DNA of 64,000 bases from Eretmocerus hayati (lineage: Eukaryota > Arthropoda > Insecta > Hymenoptera > Aphelinidae): the NCBI GenBank assembly GCA_029851415.1, contig CM056742.1:158415121-158479120 (forward strand), in the 5' to 3' direction. Under the pieces are notes generated by a model, which had not been told where the DNA came from, did not search any database, and worked only from the letters and a program-made list of their open reading frames with translations. Within the stretch, counting starts at the first letter, position 1. Every line of letters starts with the position of its first letter. The translations under genes were made by a program, and so were the position numbers. Shown here piece by piece: positions 22,101 to 34,417 of this stretch.

Positions 22101-25060
22101 CAAAATGTACGTATTATATAAGTGTGTGCCTGTGGCCTTAAATTATTCTTGGCAAACCGCAATATAATACTCACGCCTCCTGAGCGCGCTTTTTCCACTG
22201 TACTGTTCATAATATACTTACTGTTTGCGTGCGTTGCGCTTTTTTTTCTTCTTTCCTTCCATTTCTCCCCTTTCTTTTCTCTTTCTGTTACACTGAAACG
22301 AGAGAATATGCATATGGTCGTGCGGTAGATACGTGCTTAATAATCATTCACGCGTGCTACACCAGACCATTTCCATTGTGATTATCGTTATCATGCTTGA
22401 CATGTTTTTTACTTCGTTGCGAATTCACACACAATTGATTCACGTGGGGATACATTCGGAATCAGAGGTCACCCTTTTAGAGATATATTGGTGGGTCTCT
22501 TGTTATTCTGGAATTCCGCATCTTCTTTCTGTGAGAATGTTGCGATTTAAAAATTTTCATCATCATTCTTGAGCCATACAATATGGTATCATCATATTTT
22601 GATCATTTTTGTCCATATGATAGTTATTTGATCGCGGTTATTGTTAGAAAGTTGAGTAGAGTTCCGAATCCGTTCATGGGACTTTCTTGGTCATGGGTTG
22701 AATCATTTCAATCCTGAGGTTTCCAAACTCCGCTTTCTGCCCCTTATTTTGGCTGCTAATCAATTGCGTGGGTCTGAATATTTTACGTCGACACAATTCA
22801 AATATATTTCTTGATTGGCTGTGCGTAAAGCACTGCCTTACGCACGGCAATTTTAGTTCATATTACGCGTAGTCGATTGAAAATAGTATTTTTCTGAACT
22901 GATAATGAGTAAAATTTCACTGAAAATCAGCGAAATCCTTCGATTGGGAGCAATTTTTACTGATTCATGCGGAGAGAGTACTATTTTGGTATATCTCAAG
23001 GTCCTTTTACCCTACAAGTTAGGCAATAAATAACCGTTCAATGATGAGCATCAATCCTTCACACAGAGGCCAGAGATTCTCAAAAGATTCACAACTTGAG
23101 GATTCCAGGTTTTTTCGTGATTGCCGAAAATATTTATTCGATCCCCAAGATCATTCTTCCTTCTTTGGAATTCTGAACCACATAATCATACGATTTGAAT
23201 CCCGTTTCGGTATTCCGTATAAAATAGCTAGCGAATTCCTATCCATTTTATCCAAATATAACCTCATACTCTCAGAAAACTCAATGCATCTCACGTGGTG
23301 TCTGAATTTCAACTCACACCAAGACCTGAATTTCTATGTATACAGTGAACCGAGAACAAACGAAAAAGTATCCATAATAAAATTCCAACTGGCGCGTGGG
23401 CGCGAAGAGCCTCAAGGCGTTGAATGATGATATATTATTCGCATCGAAATCCGGTGGGAGGCCCATTGCCCACCACATGGTATACTACAGCATACGCAAA
23501 GAAGAAATGCCTGTTTCGATTATGGCAAAAGTTGAGAGTGCTGTACTTCTCAACGCACACTCTTCCCGTCTCTCTCTCTTTCTTTTTCTCCATCCATCTC
23601 TAATATAGCACAACACACGCATGCAAAAAGAGGTGTACATATATAGGAAGCAGCCAAAAGGCATATAGTTTGCTTCAGAACCTGCAGAACACGTTCCAAT
23701 AAAAGACGGATGATTCGAGAGACGCATCCGTCCATTGGCGTCGATCGGTCTCCAGCAGCAGCCTGGCGCGCTTCGACCGCAAGATGAAATGCACCCTCGA
23801 CGCTTTGCTTTGGCCACTTGAGAATATATGTTTTTATATGTAGGGTGAGGTCGTGTTGGGAGTGAAAAGGGAAAAGACGCAAATTTACGAGTGAATCCAG
23901 ATAAAAAGGAAGAGAGATGAGGCATCTGACCGTTGAACTGTGAGCGATGAAGGCGACCACACCCGTAAGGCATTGTGTATCCTATTTATTTGACCAGATA
24001 GTCGATGTGTGGATTCTTATGAATTCTGGGCACGGAAAATCACGGGAGATCTATTACCAATAGGGCCAAGATGGTCAGCTTGAATCTGGGAAAATAATAT
24101 TTTGTGTATTGACCGTGGCGCCTGCTGCTGGACGATGCCTCTTTTTTGTTATTTATGATTGAAAATTGATGTGGGATGTGACTTTCATCCCTGGGAAGCA
24201 GAAGGAAATTGAGGGGTGCGTGAATCTACTTGTGAATGAATGAATTGAAATCTAGCCCTTGGAATTTTTCTCTGGCTGTCAATTCAAACAGCTAGGGTAT
24301 TGAGGAGATATGAAATTTTCATAGACTTGTCCAAAACATATAATTTCAATCGTTCACCTAATTTTTCAAAATGGAGGATCGAATATTCACAGCAAAAAGT
24401 AAGTAGCACTCTGAACTTGAGTGATGCATATTTCTCCTTCCAATCCCAAATTGAGCTCAACTTCTTTGAGAAATTAGCTTGTCCAAATGAATTATGACGA
24501 TTTTTCCCTACTAGGCTACAGGTGAACAAAGCCGACCCAACGAGACGAGTTTTCTCCATGCTCAAAACAGTCTTGTACAGTTGGGGTCTTCTCGATCTTG
24601 AAGGACGGTATTGTACAGTCTTCTCTAATTTTTCAAATACTTCCAGAATATTTTCGTCAAAGATGAGATCAAATTTATTCTCTCCAAGGTATACCTCTGA
24701 TAACCAGATCCCGATCTCTCGTGAAGCCTATCAACTCATTGTGAATATTAGCAACTTTGAAGATACAAATTTATAGATCTTGAGTACAAATAGACTCTCA
24801 AACGACTTATCACTGAAAAATCGAGCTCAAACATCGTCATTAGACTCTCCCACCTCACACCAGCTCTCTTAATCAATCCGAACATGGAATGAGGCTCTTT
24901 TTCTCTAAGCACCGTGTAAACGAGGGTTCCAGCAAGGTGTACTCAGCGTGAATTACAAGGATGGAAGCGTCGTCGCGAGTGCGTAATTCGGTAGAAAGTG
25001 ACCACGCTTTGTGTCTTTCAGGGTGAAAGAGCCCCCCATTCTCTATAGTAGTAGTACATT
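19183..25060. other. Gene-poor stretch with no recognised host gene
   Basis: I find no recognisable domain or transposon end. A degenerate copy of the hairpin family lies at about 20,340-20,520. The longest frame, 128 codons at 23,041-23,427 on the plus strand, has no recognised motif and is within chance expectation. Positions 23,480-23,970 carry overlapping frames on both strands without a domain. Confidence 0.35.
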
Positions 25061-25091
25061 ACTCCTCGATGTCAAATAAAGCAATTATCAT

Positions 25092-25262
25092 GTGCTCGGA
25101 CCAGGCTCTACCGTTAGCCCTAGTAATCTCAATCCGGTATCACCGGCTAGCCATACTCCACCCACTATGGGTACCGGTGGTGGCGTTCCCCGGCGTGTGC
25201 GACATCTTCATCAGAGAGATGGCCCGCCCGCTGCTCGGCCGTTTTCATCGCTAACCGCCCAC
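25092..25262 (+). other. GC-rich, Ser/Pro-rich exon-like patch
   Basis: In an AT-rich setting, about 170 bp read as a Ser/Pro/Gly-rich peptide (for example SPSNLNPVSPASHTPPTMG) with GC-rich third positions. It starts just after a CGGACCAG that could be a splice acceptor. Such low-complexity segments occur in transcription factors and RNA-binding proteins, but I cannot assign a family. No partner exon or clear donor was found. Confidence 0.25.
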
Positions 25263-25643
25263 ACCTATAGGAGCTCTCACTCTCTCACTCTCCTTCCTCA
25301 TTTTCTCGTCTTCTCAGACCTTCCGTCTGCGTATCTATTTTTCTCGCTCTGTCTCCGAGGCCTAATAGCTTCACCCCATTCCTCGTTCACTCTTTGATTA
25401 AATGTGCTGCTTGCAGACACCTCTTAAGCCCTAATCGGTACTGAATGAGGTAATGCTCAATCGAGTGTGATTGTAAATTTTTTTTTTTCGGTAAACTAGT
25501 AGAAACCAGACGATTTGACTTGCCTCACTCGTTTACTAAATCTGTGCGTGATTTCGGAATGAATCATGTTGGTAGTATAACAAGGGGACTTCTCATGCAA
25601 ATGCGGCAAAGTCGATCAACGATGAGGCACATGTGCACATGCC
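25263..25643. other. Pyrimidine-rich stretch, no gene recognised
   Basis: CT-rich sequence at about 25,265-25,390, then AT-rich unique sequence. Nothing else seen. Confidence 0.35.
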
Positions 25644-27312
25644 CATCTTTATATTATTAATGGATAACTTCGATATTCGAGATTCGAGGCGTTCTGATCG
25701 AGATTTCGCGCGCTTTTTACGAGTCGTCTCAACGCGTGTTGCTGTGGATTAATGACATTAATGACATTGTATTATTTGAATGTATTCATAGGTAGATCAA
25801 TATAGTTGAAAGTATTCAATCATGCAATCTACATAGCCGATTTATTATATCTGTTGATTATTTCCAATTTATCAAAAGAAGAGTAATGATGAGTTTCAAG
25901 CATCTGAACTCATGCACTGTAACGTTCTGTCCAGTTCTGTCTGCTTCGTTGTCAACATTGAGCAGGTGATCGGTCGCGCCTGCGCATCATATCGGGTTTT
26001 ATTACACCTGCTTGAATTAATCGGATCGCGATTCGCTCGCTAAATGAGTGATAGAAAAGTAGATTGCTGCTTGACCGACAACAGGAATATCGGATATCCC
26101 GTGTAATAATGAGATTAATGGTAACATTTGAAGATTTATTTTCTGATTTCATCTTTATTCAACCATCGGAAAGATCTCAGGAACGCTTATTCAAATTCTC
26201 AAAATAATCCATACAAACTTAATAGTTGCATCCATACTGTTTTTTGATGGGGTAGATTAACTAGAATTTTTTTCGTTTTTAATGAATGTTTCAACATAAT
26301 TCTTAAATTACATGTATAAAATTTTGTGATTGAGGTAGATCAACTGAAATTCTCTTTGTGAATGTTGAATATCCTTACATAATTTTGAAAAAAGTTTCCA
26401 ATTTGTGAATATAATTCTTCAAGTTCTAATGCGTAAAATAACTCTTCAGTTGGTGGATGACACTGAATTGGACCGAATGGATCGAGGAATTTCTTATTTG
26501 TGAATCATGTATTCTTTCAAATTGTAGGAGGTTCAATAACTTTCTCATTTCTGGATGATGATCAGTTGAATTTCAAATGATCGATCAAAAATTTTTCATT
26601 TGTGGACTAAAAAAAAATGTCTACAGAAGCATTCAAGAAATTTTCGCTTCACAAAGGCTGATTGGCTGATATTTGTGCATATCCTTGAAAAAATTTTCCT
26701 CCTTCTCTTCTATAGCCGACTTAGAGGAGAAGAAGGAGAAGGAGAGAAACATGTCTCCATCCGAAAATGAGTAAAAACCTTTGAAAATCTCAATCGAATT
26801 GGAAACCCACACATTTCACGTGAAAATTGAGATTTTCATGCGCAAGCGTTGCATGGATTCAAATCATTGATTTTGGAGATGAGCTCAATTCTCCAATTCT
26901 TAAAATGATCTTCGTTCCTTGATGGCCACCTTCGATGATGTTTTATAAAAACTGGATAGTTTTTTGACCCCACACCATATGAGTGGTTGAACCATGCGCG
27001 CGCAGCGCGCGCACTTCGTAGATTGAATAGCTTTTTGAGATTATTCGAAAAATCCCTCAGACAGTCGTGAATTTTTGAATCGGCAATCCATTAATTTCGA
27101 TTTCGAGGCATGTTAGATAGATAAACATATAGATGAATGGCATTTCCATTCCATATTTTTATACTATTTCATATTTGCTCCTTTCTGGTACCATATATAC
27201 CTGCATAATTTTTTTTTCTTTTTTCAAACACAATAGGTTTTTCCGTATGTTCCAGAATTTCAAGCCATCGTAACCATCCGCGCGCAACGCGCGCGTCTTA
27301 GAGTTCTAGTGG
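25644..27312 (+). repeat. 1.67-kb dispersed repeat, copy 1
   Basis: This segment reappears inverted at 50,482-52,269. Homology starts at ATCTTTATATTATTAATGGATAAC and ends at GAGTTCTAGTGG, with clear breaks on both sides. It contains two palindrome-like CG blocks, near 26,996-27,016 (GCGCGCGCAGCGCGCGC) and 27,279-27,297 (CGCGCGCAACGCGCGCG), in otherwise AT-rich sequence. There is no ORF, terminal inverted repeat or poly(A) tail, so its class is open. Confidence 0.8.
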
Positions 27313-29395
27313 ACTATTGTTGAATGGGCACAATTTTGTGCGAACCAAAGAATCATCACTCTTGGTGAATTTATAAAATCATAATTGTTGGACTTCAATA
27401 CGGATCTCTAATGCAATGTAGTGTGTAGACACAATCCAACGCGAATATTCGCTGACATTTGATCAAGATTTAGTCAGGAATATTGATTTGTTAAAATAAA
27501 CGAATCATGAAGATATTAAACTCAAATTTCCAATCGCAAAAAGTACACAGGTTCTTCCTGGATACCTGAAGAGATTGAGTTCAAAACTAACACGTATGAT
27601 ACTTCAGAAGTTTGCAATCGACAGGGTGATTATGGTTCAAGAAATTGAAGGTTGAGAGCCAAATGATTAGAAAATGAAAGAAAGTGTGGTAGAACAATCG
27701 GGAAGATTCTGGCACAGACAGACAACGCGCGACGTCTGCAAAGGGGAAATTCTACAAAGCCTGACCCACTCGTAATGAATGTTATATAACCCTTTTAATG
27801 CCTTACGCCTCTTAGATTTTTCAGAGTGCTCTCCAAGCTCTTGTCCCCCACTCACTTGGCTGACTCTCTTACGGTCGTTCGTTTGCCCTCTCGACCTCTT
27901 GCTCTTTCTCACGTAGCGTCATATAAGAGATCAACCCTAGTGGCGTTGAAGTCCTTTGGTACCATCATTGCAACCCCGAGGGTGCCAAAGAAAACGAGAA
28001 AAAAAAGAGAGAGAGAGAGAGAGAGCACCGCTTCGGGGTGAGTAATTATGTGGCGGACGTAAATTAAGCTTGTTTAGATTGAGATTTTTATGGAGGGTCC
28101 TTACGCAAGAGTGATCCTTAACACCGCAAGAATCTTTGACGTGCCATAGTGATACTACCTTTAAAACTTTGAAGAATTTTTTACTCACAATTTGAAGATA
28201 CCGTAGAAAATTCTTTCCATTCTACGATATGTGCGACAAAAAGTGAATTGAGAATGTCCAAGTACCAAATCAGCCTCTACCATGGAAGCAGTAAGGTAAC
28301 GGCAAAATAAGCGACAGTAGAAAATGAATCGAGAGAAAGGGAATGCTTACAAAGGGTATTACAAGCACTAAGAAGTCGAGGACGACTTATTGCGCCCTAC
28401 CGACTTCTGGCCACGGTCCATTCCCAAAGAAGTCGTAAGCAACGATCACATTGTCAAGTTGGCGTATATATATCGTACCGAGTTATAGAGGGAAAACAGT
28501 GAACAAATAAGTAAGCATTAGCGTAACTCTGCTTTAGTGGCTTCCTCGAGTATTTTCCCATGGACATCTATATTGCTCTAATTCTCTACTCAGTTGAACA
28601 TTTCTCGAGTGTTTTGTCTGCTGCTCAGGAAACTATTCGCTCATAAAATAGCGTGTAATGAAGTTGAATTGGGTCCTGAAGCTACTCAGGAAACCTATTG
28701 GAATCAGTTATCCTCTTCTTGTTCCCGGAATTCTCATTTCCGATTTATCTTTCCAGGAAGATAACAAGCAGAGTCAGAGAAAAAACTGTTCATCGAGCGT
28801 ATGGCCGAATAAGCTCATTTCAATCTTCTTCTTACCACAACAATTCTGATGATGAGCTGTCATATTAAATTGGTGGAATAGGTGGATCTTGTTTGCTGAA
28901 ATATGCCGTATGCTTGCGGATGCATCAAACATTGATAGTGATCAAACCACTCCAAATTATATATGAAATTGGTCAGAAATATCAATCAAACACTACAATG
29001 AAGGGATTCAGAAGGTGAGAGGATCTCATTGAGGAATGCTAATGTAGAATTTTCATGGAGCCTCCCGAGCAAAGAATTCCTACACAGCGTCAGGAAAACG
29101 TGGCCTGGAATTTCGATCATAAGATTCAAAAATATTGTGTGTTGGATTATTAATGAGATAGAAACTTGATAGCATCAATGACGATTTCAAGTAGATTTTT
29201 CTATGGGAACATAATTTGTGGTCAAATTCTACGTGTAAATCTCGAGTGATTTTGATGTAGAGTTGTCAATACATTTTTCAATCCGACGCACGTGCATTGA
29301 AGAAATTTTGCTCGGGTTACTTGTACACTTTGCATGAACTGGTACTGCCCATCAAGGGTAAGAGCGAGTGTGATATTTTTGCACTGACCCAATTA
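27313..29395. other. No gene recognised; GA microsatellite
   Basis: A (GA)n tract lies at 28,006-28,025. The rest is AT-rich unique sequence with short chance frames. Confidence 0.4.
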
Positions 29396-30619
29396 CAGTA
29401 GAATCTCGCAATAGCGGACACCTTGTGTGCCTCAAAAATTGTCCACTATTGCGAGGTGTCCGCTATTCCATGAGTCTTGAATTTTGAGTCAATCGTGTCA
29501 ATTTTTATGTACATATTTGTTCATGTGAAATTCCCAAAACCTTCTAACACGTTTTTTATCCTCACCAGAGTCATCTGGAATTAGTCAACATAGAAGTGTA
29601 TACGTCTCAAAAAAATAAAATTATGGACACACTTATGATTTTTTAGATGAATGCTCAGATATGGATTTTTGGTTTGTTCGCTTACATATTATGTGATTTT
29701 CGTACTGCATTTCGAATTTTTGAAATTTTCGACGAACAAGATCATGAATTACTTTTGATAAGTGAAGTTTTCAAGGTAGATAATCATTTCTGCACATCAG
29801 CATGGAAAATAGGGACGTCATCAGGAATTTCTTGCGTGCTCTCATCCTCTGACTCACTGTCGCTCTTTCGCGATAGCTCCTCTCCAATTATCTCTAGTAT
29901 ATTCATTGGTTTACTTTCAATGAGCAAGGTGCTGTTAATGTTTCATACACCGGTCGGCTGGACATCCGAATCCGGTCAATAGCTCACCCAACTTGCTCAT
30001 ATCATTATGAGTTTGCACTCATTTTTTGCAAGTCTCGCGCTGAGTTTTTCCTTGTCTTTTATCATCTCACCAACTTGTGTTTTTCCTATACCCAATTTAA
30101 CAGCAGCATCACGGTGAGATAAATTCTCTTTCTCACAAGCCCCTATGATTCCTAGTTTATCTTTGATCGTCAATCTTTTCCATTTCTGTGCTATTTTTAC
30201 TTTGATATACTTTGAAATGCGAGGAAGTACTGACGAGAACGGCTCGGAACAATTGCTATGGATGAACATACGGAGTCAATACTTGTGGAAATTGAACAGC
30301 TGTGTTGATTCCTGAAAATGAGAGTCGCTGTGTTCCGCGCGTGATTGGATTCTCCTTCTAACGGTATCGATGTTCGAGAATAACTCAGATTTTGAAAGGA
30401 AAAATTGGGTGTCCGCTATTACAAGGTGAAATTACCCTGGATTGACACATTTTCTCGGCAAAATTCGTCTGCTATTGCGGGGTCTCCGCTACTGCGAGTG
30501 TCCGCTATTCCAAGGGTTTAGTCCCATAAAAGCCAATGGAAATCAAATCAAGCGTCGAAAAGAGTCGGCTATATCGAGGTGTCTGCTATTCCAAGGTGTC
30601 CCTGTTCAAGGTTCAACTG
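29396..30619 (-). mobile_element. Internally deleted pogo/Tigger-like DNA transposon
   Basis: The ends are CAGTAGAATCTCGCAATAGC and an inverted CAGTTGAACCTTG, flanked by a TA duplication (29,394-29,395 and 30,620-30,621), as expected for Tc1/mariner-pogo elements. GTCCGCTATT-type motifs recur inside both ends. The minus strand carries the transposase N-terminus (30,269-29,997) and, further on, an acidic C-terminal-like frame (GEELSRKSDSESEDESTQE) stopping near 29,790. The DDE catalytic core is missing. It is therefore non-autonomous. Confidence 0.85.
29997..30269 (-). pseudogene. Pogo/CENP-B-like transposase, N-terminal DNA-binding part only
   Basis: A 90-codon frame starts with ATG and carries the CENP-B N-terminal / psq-type helix-turn-helix: KRLTIKDKLGIIGACEKENL, then SHRDAAVKLGIGKTQVGEMI and KDKEKL. 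In Tigger and pogo transposases and in CENP-B this domain binds the transposon end or its target box. The protein stops shortly after the helix-turn-helix, with no second DNA-binding domain and no DDE domain. It could at most make a DNA-binding fragment. It lies inside TA-flanked terminal inverted repeats. Confidence 0.85.
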
Positions 30620-30621
30620 TA

Positions 30622-31919
30622 AATAGTCGTGCTTGTTCCAGTAGAACGCGGAACAGATCAGTTGATGCTAGGTGAACAAAAAAATTATTTTTCTTGGTAA
30701 TGATCTGCGCTTTTACTGTTTCATCTGGAATTTCTTATCATCTCGTGTGATTGAGATGTAATCTAAACAAGAGCCTGATAGAAACTCGGATATCTTATAA
30801 GGTGAGACTTGGAAATGCCGTTCCAGGAATTGGACGAAAACTGTTGTGGTTCCTTGAGGTGTATACCATGAAGAAGAATTTTCTTTGACATTCTCAACCT
30901 ATTCTAAGTACAAAATTGTCTCATGCGCAAAAAATATTACATGAATTCTCGTGCAATCCTACATATTATCATTTCACATATTAACAACTGAATCTTCATA
31001 TCAACAATCGATTAAAATTCTAACACAAAATCCAGAGAGATTGATGTGTATTCAGAAGCATATTCATCCTTCAAGATTGTAGGATCATGCCCAATGGAAT
31101 AAAGATCAATATTTCCATCACCTTGTAAAACTCAATTTCCCCTGTTATCGTGACACGCATAGGATCTAGCGACTTTTGCACGAAGAAATATGTCAAAAGC
31201 AACTACTGCCTATGAACCACGTTCGTAGATTCGCGCACGTGCATTATGCGACGCGTGCAAGTTGTATGACTCACGCATACAAGCTCGAAACACGTACATA
31301 AGTTGGCTATGAATACACGTGGAAGCTAGTCAGGATAGACGCGCAATACCTTAGCGAGAGTGTTGGATAGACGGGTTGGGGAGGGTTGGAGATGAACTTC
31401 TTCGAAAGTATAATTCAACTGGGCGGGCAGTCGAGCGTGAATACTGAATGATTTGTTGCGAATCGAAAGCAGCAGCGTCTGCAAAATACTGCTACTGCAT
31501 ATACTGCTCTCTCTTTCTTCGTACAAGCTCAAAGCTTGCTATATGATGCTCGGAGTCTCATTACAGCGAATGCTTCCTCACAAATTTCCGTCGAGTGAAC
31601 TGAGAAGTGAGTTTATTCTTTCAATTTTTTAATGAATTTGCAAGTTTGAAGTTGAACAAAGAAGAGTAAAGAGACCTTTGGAATAATGTTTCCACCTTAA
31701 AACTCGAAGGTGCGTGTAGAATTGGCATAGAATAGTGATTGTCTCCACAAATTTCTAATCTAGTTGAAGAAACGACGAGTTTTTCGCTAGATCTTTTGGT
31801 ACGTCCAAAGTCATAGTTTCATATTTCCAAACGGAGCAACTTGGTATTTTCTTCTTTTATTTACAACATCGCCGTTTTGAGATACCGAAACACCTTTCAG
31901 AGGGAAACTGTGATATCCC
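30622..31919. other. No recognised feature
   Basis: AT-rich unique sequence. Only short chance frames are present (for example 68 codons at 31,326-31,532, minus). Confidence 0.4.
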
Positions 31920-31939
31920 ATAGAAAAATTTAATCACTC

Positions 31940-32877
31940 ATATTCTACTCTGTTAGAACCAGAATATTTCGACCGATTTTGACGAACAAGAAGGGACTCA
32001 AACCGTCGATTTGATATCTCTCACAAGGGGAGTCCGGAGTCTCCGGGTCCTGAAATCTCACCAAAATTTTTTCACAGTTTCGTACCACCTAGAATATGAA
32101 GAATCTAAAGCAACTCTGTCAAATGGACCTTCTGTTCTGAGCTACAGCCAGAAACGTCAACATTGCTAGTATATCTATATATATCACTTTTTAACATGGG
32201 CCTATATGGGCAATGTTAATGTCATAGGCTGTAGCTCTGAACGGAAGGCCCATTTGACGGAGTTGCTTTGCGTTCTTCATATTCTAGGTGGTACGAAACT
32301 GGAAAAAAATTTTGGTGAGATTTCAGGACCCGGAGACTCCGGACTCCCCTTGTCAGTCTCGCATGGAGAACATACATAATCAATGCCTCTATTACTCCTC
32401 ACGGGGCCAGACATACATTTCACCGATCTAAATCTACTATTAAACTTTGAATGGCTCCATTACTGTTACTATTGCAGATGTTTCGGTTCGATTTCTTCAT
32501 TGGTCTCGTCAGGATAACGGCGGAGGAATCCACTGTTGTTCACACTGTATGATTGGTAGGAAAATTTGTAAGGAACTGGATTTGAAAGGTGTGAATATTC
32601 CCCCTATTATATATAGAGAGGAGAGTGTATAAGACACTTGGAGTCCAGATAATCTGATGCACTCCATCCAGATGTTATGGTGCAAATCAGCGTACTGATA
32701 CGCGTGTATTAGATGACTTTATTGGTCCACGTCGCCGAGGTCTCATACGGAAGTGTGATCGCTTGTATTCCATATTGAGATCAGAAGATCTCAACCGATT
32801 TTGAGGAGCAAGTAGAGACTTATATTGTCGATTGGATAACTCTCAGTCTCACATGAAGAGCCATGATATTACATGTA
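31940..32877. repeat. Diverged host-sequence duplication, one copy carrying a foldback insertion
   Basis: About 70-80 bp ending at 32,022 (GACCGATTTTGACGAACAAG...GTCGATTTGATATCTCTC) match 32,775-32,845 (AACCGATTTTGAGGAGCAAG...GTCGATTGGATAACTCTC). The second copy continues directly into AGTCTCACATG, whereas the first resumes with CAGTCTCGCATG only after the 331-bp foldback. The second copy thus serves as the empty site. Confidence 0.65.
32023..32353. mobile_element. Foldback element family A, copy 1 (331 bp)
   Basis: Nearly the whole element is one inverted repeat, from ACAAGGGGAGTCCGGAGTCT at the left to AGACTCCGGACTCCCCTTGT at the right, with arms of about 145 bp. The central loop holds TAGTATATCTATATATA and CATGGGCCTATATGGGCAATG. 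The nearby uninterrupted copy shows that the insertion duplicated at most 1 bp. It is non-coding; a transcript would form a long hairpin. Related copies are at 38,663 and 45,624. Confidence 0.85.
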
Positions 32878-33552
32878 CAATAGGGTGATCCCTATTTCCC
32901 AAACTCTCTTTCTCGACTTCTTCCACGGTTTTCTTGCATCCTTATGACTAGAAATATTGTTCTCACCGCGAGGAAGCCGAAAAAAATCTCCAACCGACCC
33001 GCCAGGGCGATTTTCAAATCAAATTCCTTGCACATTTATTGGTCTTCCCTGCGCATGCTCGTAATTTTTTGCTTATGAAAGTACCTTCAAACGATAGCTG
33101 GCAAAAATTCCTTCAAAATGACCTCCTGGTAAAGTCGATTTGATGCATTTTAACCAGTGTTATGACTGTTTTTCGAAAGTGGAAGAGTCCAATGTGTCAA
33201 TTCTGTGAATCAAACAACGGCGTTCTTTACCAGCTTGAACTCGTTCATTTCCCAAAAACAGTCATAACTCTGGTTACGATTCATCAAATCGACTTTATCA
33301 GAGGGATCATTTGAAAGAAATCTTGCCAGCTATCGTTTGAAGATACTTTCACAAGCGTACAATCGTGCGCATGCGCAGGAAAGGCTAAAAACTGGGTAAG
33401 GAATTTGAATTGAAAATCGCTCTGGCGGGTCGGTTAGAGATTTTTTTTTCGGCTCCCTCACGGTAAAAACACCATATTCCAGTCATAAGGATGCGAGAAA
33501 ACCGTGGAAGAAGTCGAAAAAGAGGGTTTGGGAAATGAGGACCACCCTAATG
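32878..33552. mobile_element. 675-bp TA-flanked palindromic element
   Basis: The ends CAATAGGGTGATCC and (inverted) CATTAGGGTGGTCC are flanked by TA at 32,876-32,877 and 33,553-33,554, suggesting a Tc1/mariner-type MITE. Pairing continues inward for about 300 bp per arm: TTTCCCAAACTCTCTTTCTC with its partner near 33,520, CGACCCGCCAGGGCGATTTT with its partner near 33,420, and an inner pair ACCAGTGTTATGACTGTTTT with a partner near 33,270. Only the central ~85 bp look unpaired. Short frames inside are palindrome artefacts. Confidence 0.8.
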
Positions 33553-33554
33553 TA

Positions 33555-34417
33555 CAATCACGACTTTGGAAAAGAAATATACTTTTCATTGTCCCCGCGG
33601 CTAGTAATGTCTTGCACAGGCAGGTGATATTTTTTTTGTATTTCCCGTGTACCTTAGATGAAATTCGAGAACACATTCAAATATTTTTGTACTTCACCCT
33701 TTGATCGACAGCGAGCGATCGGTAGCCTCTCATCCGTCTCCAATTGAATGAAAAGTTCGCTTTTTCGATTTGATGCTGTGTACTCGATTGGAGTTCACAA
33801 ACTCCACTCCTGGATTCATGGACCCGCTACACATAAAACCAGGCAACTTCGATATTTGTACAATTGCATTGAGCAATGATTGGTTATCAATTCGAGCAAG
33901 TATTATGACTGCAGATATTTTCAATAACTTATTTTTATATGAAAATACTGAATTCCTTGAGCCAGATATTCCTGATTTGAACCAATTGACGAAGAAGGAA
34001 TGAAGATAGTGTGGTTAGTCTATCGGCACAGATTTATATGAAATTGAAGTCCATAGAGTAGAGGTTATGATAGAACCCTAACAGTCTGAGACTGAAAAAT
34101 AATCCAAATTACGAGTCAAAAATTCCGTAAACACAGGAAAGCCATAGTCAAATACCTAAAGAAGTCAAAAACGTTCCCTCACAAGGCTGTACATTCCAAG
34201 TTGTGCCAGTCTTTGGTTGGTTTTCAGGGTATTATTCCAACAAACATGAGAAAAATGAAGCAAGAGCGGGAAGATAGTTCCTCTTAGTAAAATCATATTT
34301 TTCCTAAGTTTCCCTCAAAATACTTATCATCATTCTGTCACAACCCTAGTGGAATTCAACTCACGACTTGTCAGTGTAAGCCTACTTGAAACTAGGCCCC
34401 GACCTGTGTTGGCTAGC
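33555..34417. other. No recognised feature
   Basis: AT-rich unique sequence. Frames at 33,730-33,924 (minus) and 33,770-34,003 (plus) overlap head to head and have no domain. Confidence 0.35.

Noticed and set aside
23041..23427. 128-codon plus-strand frame
   Set aside because: It is the longest frame in its region but shows no domain, splice support or composition change; a frame of this length is expected by chance in 64 kb.
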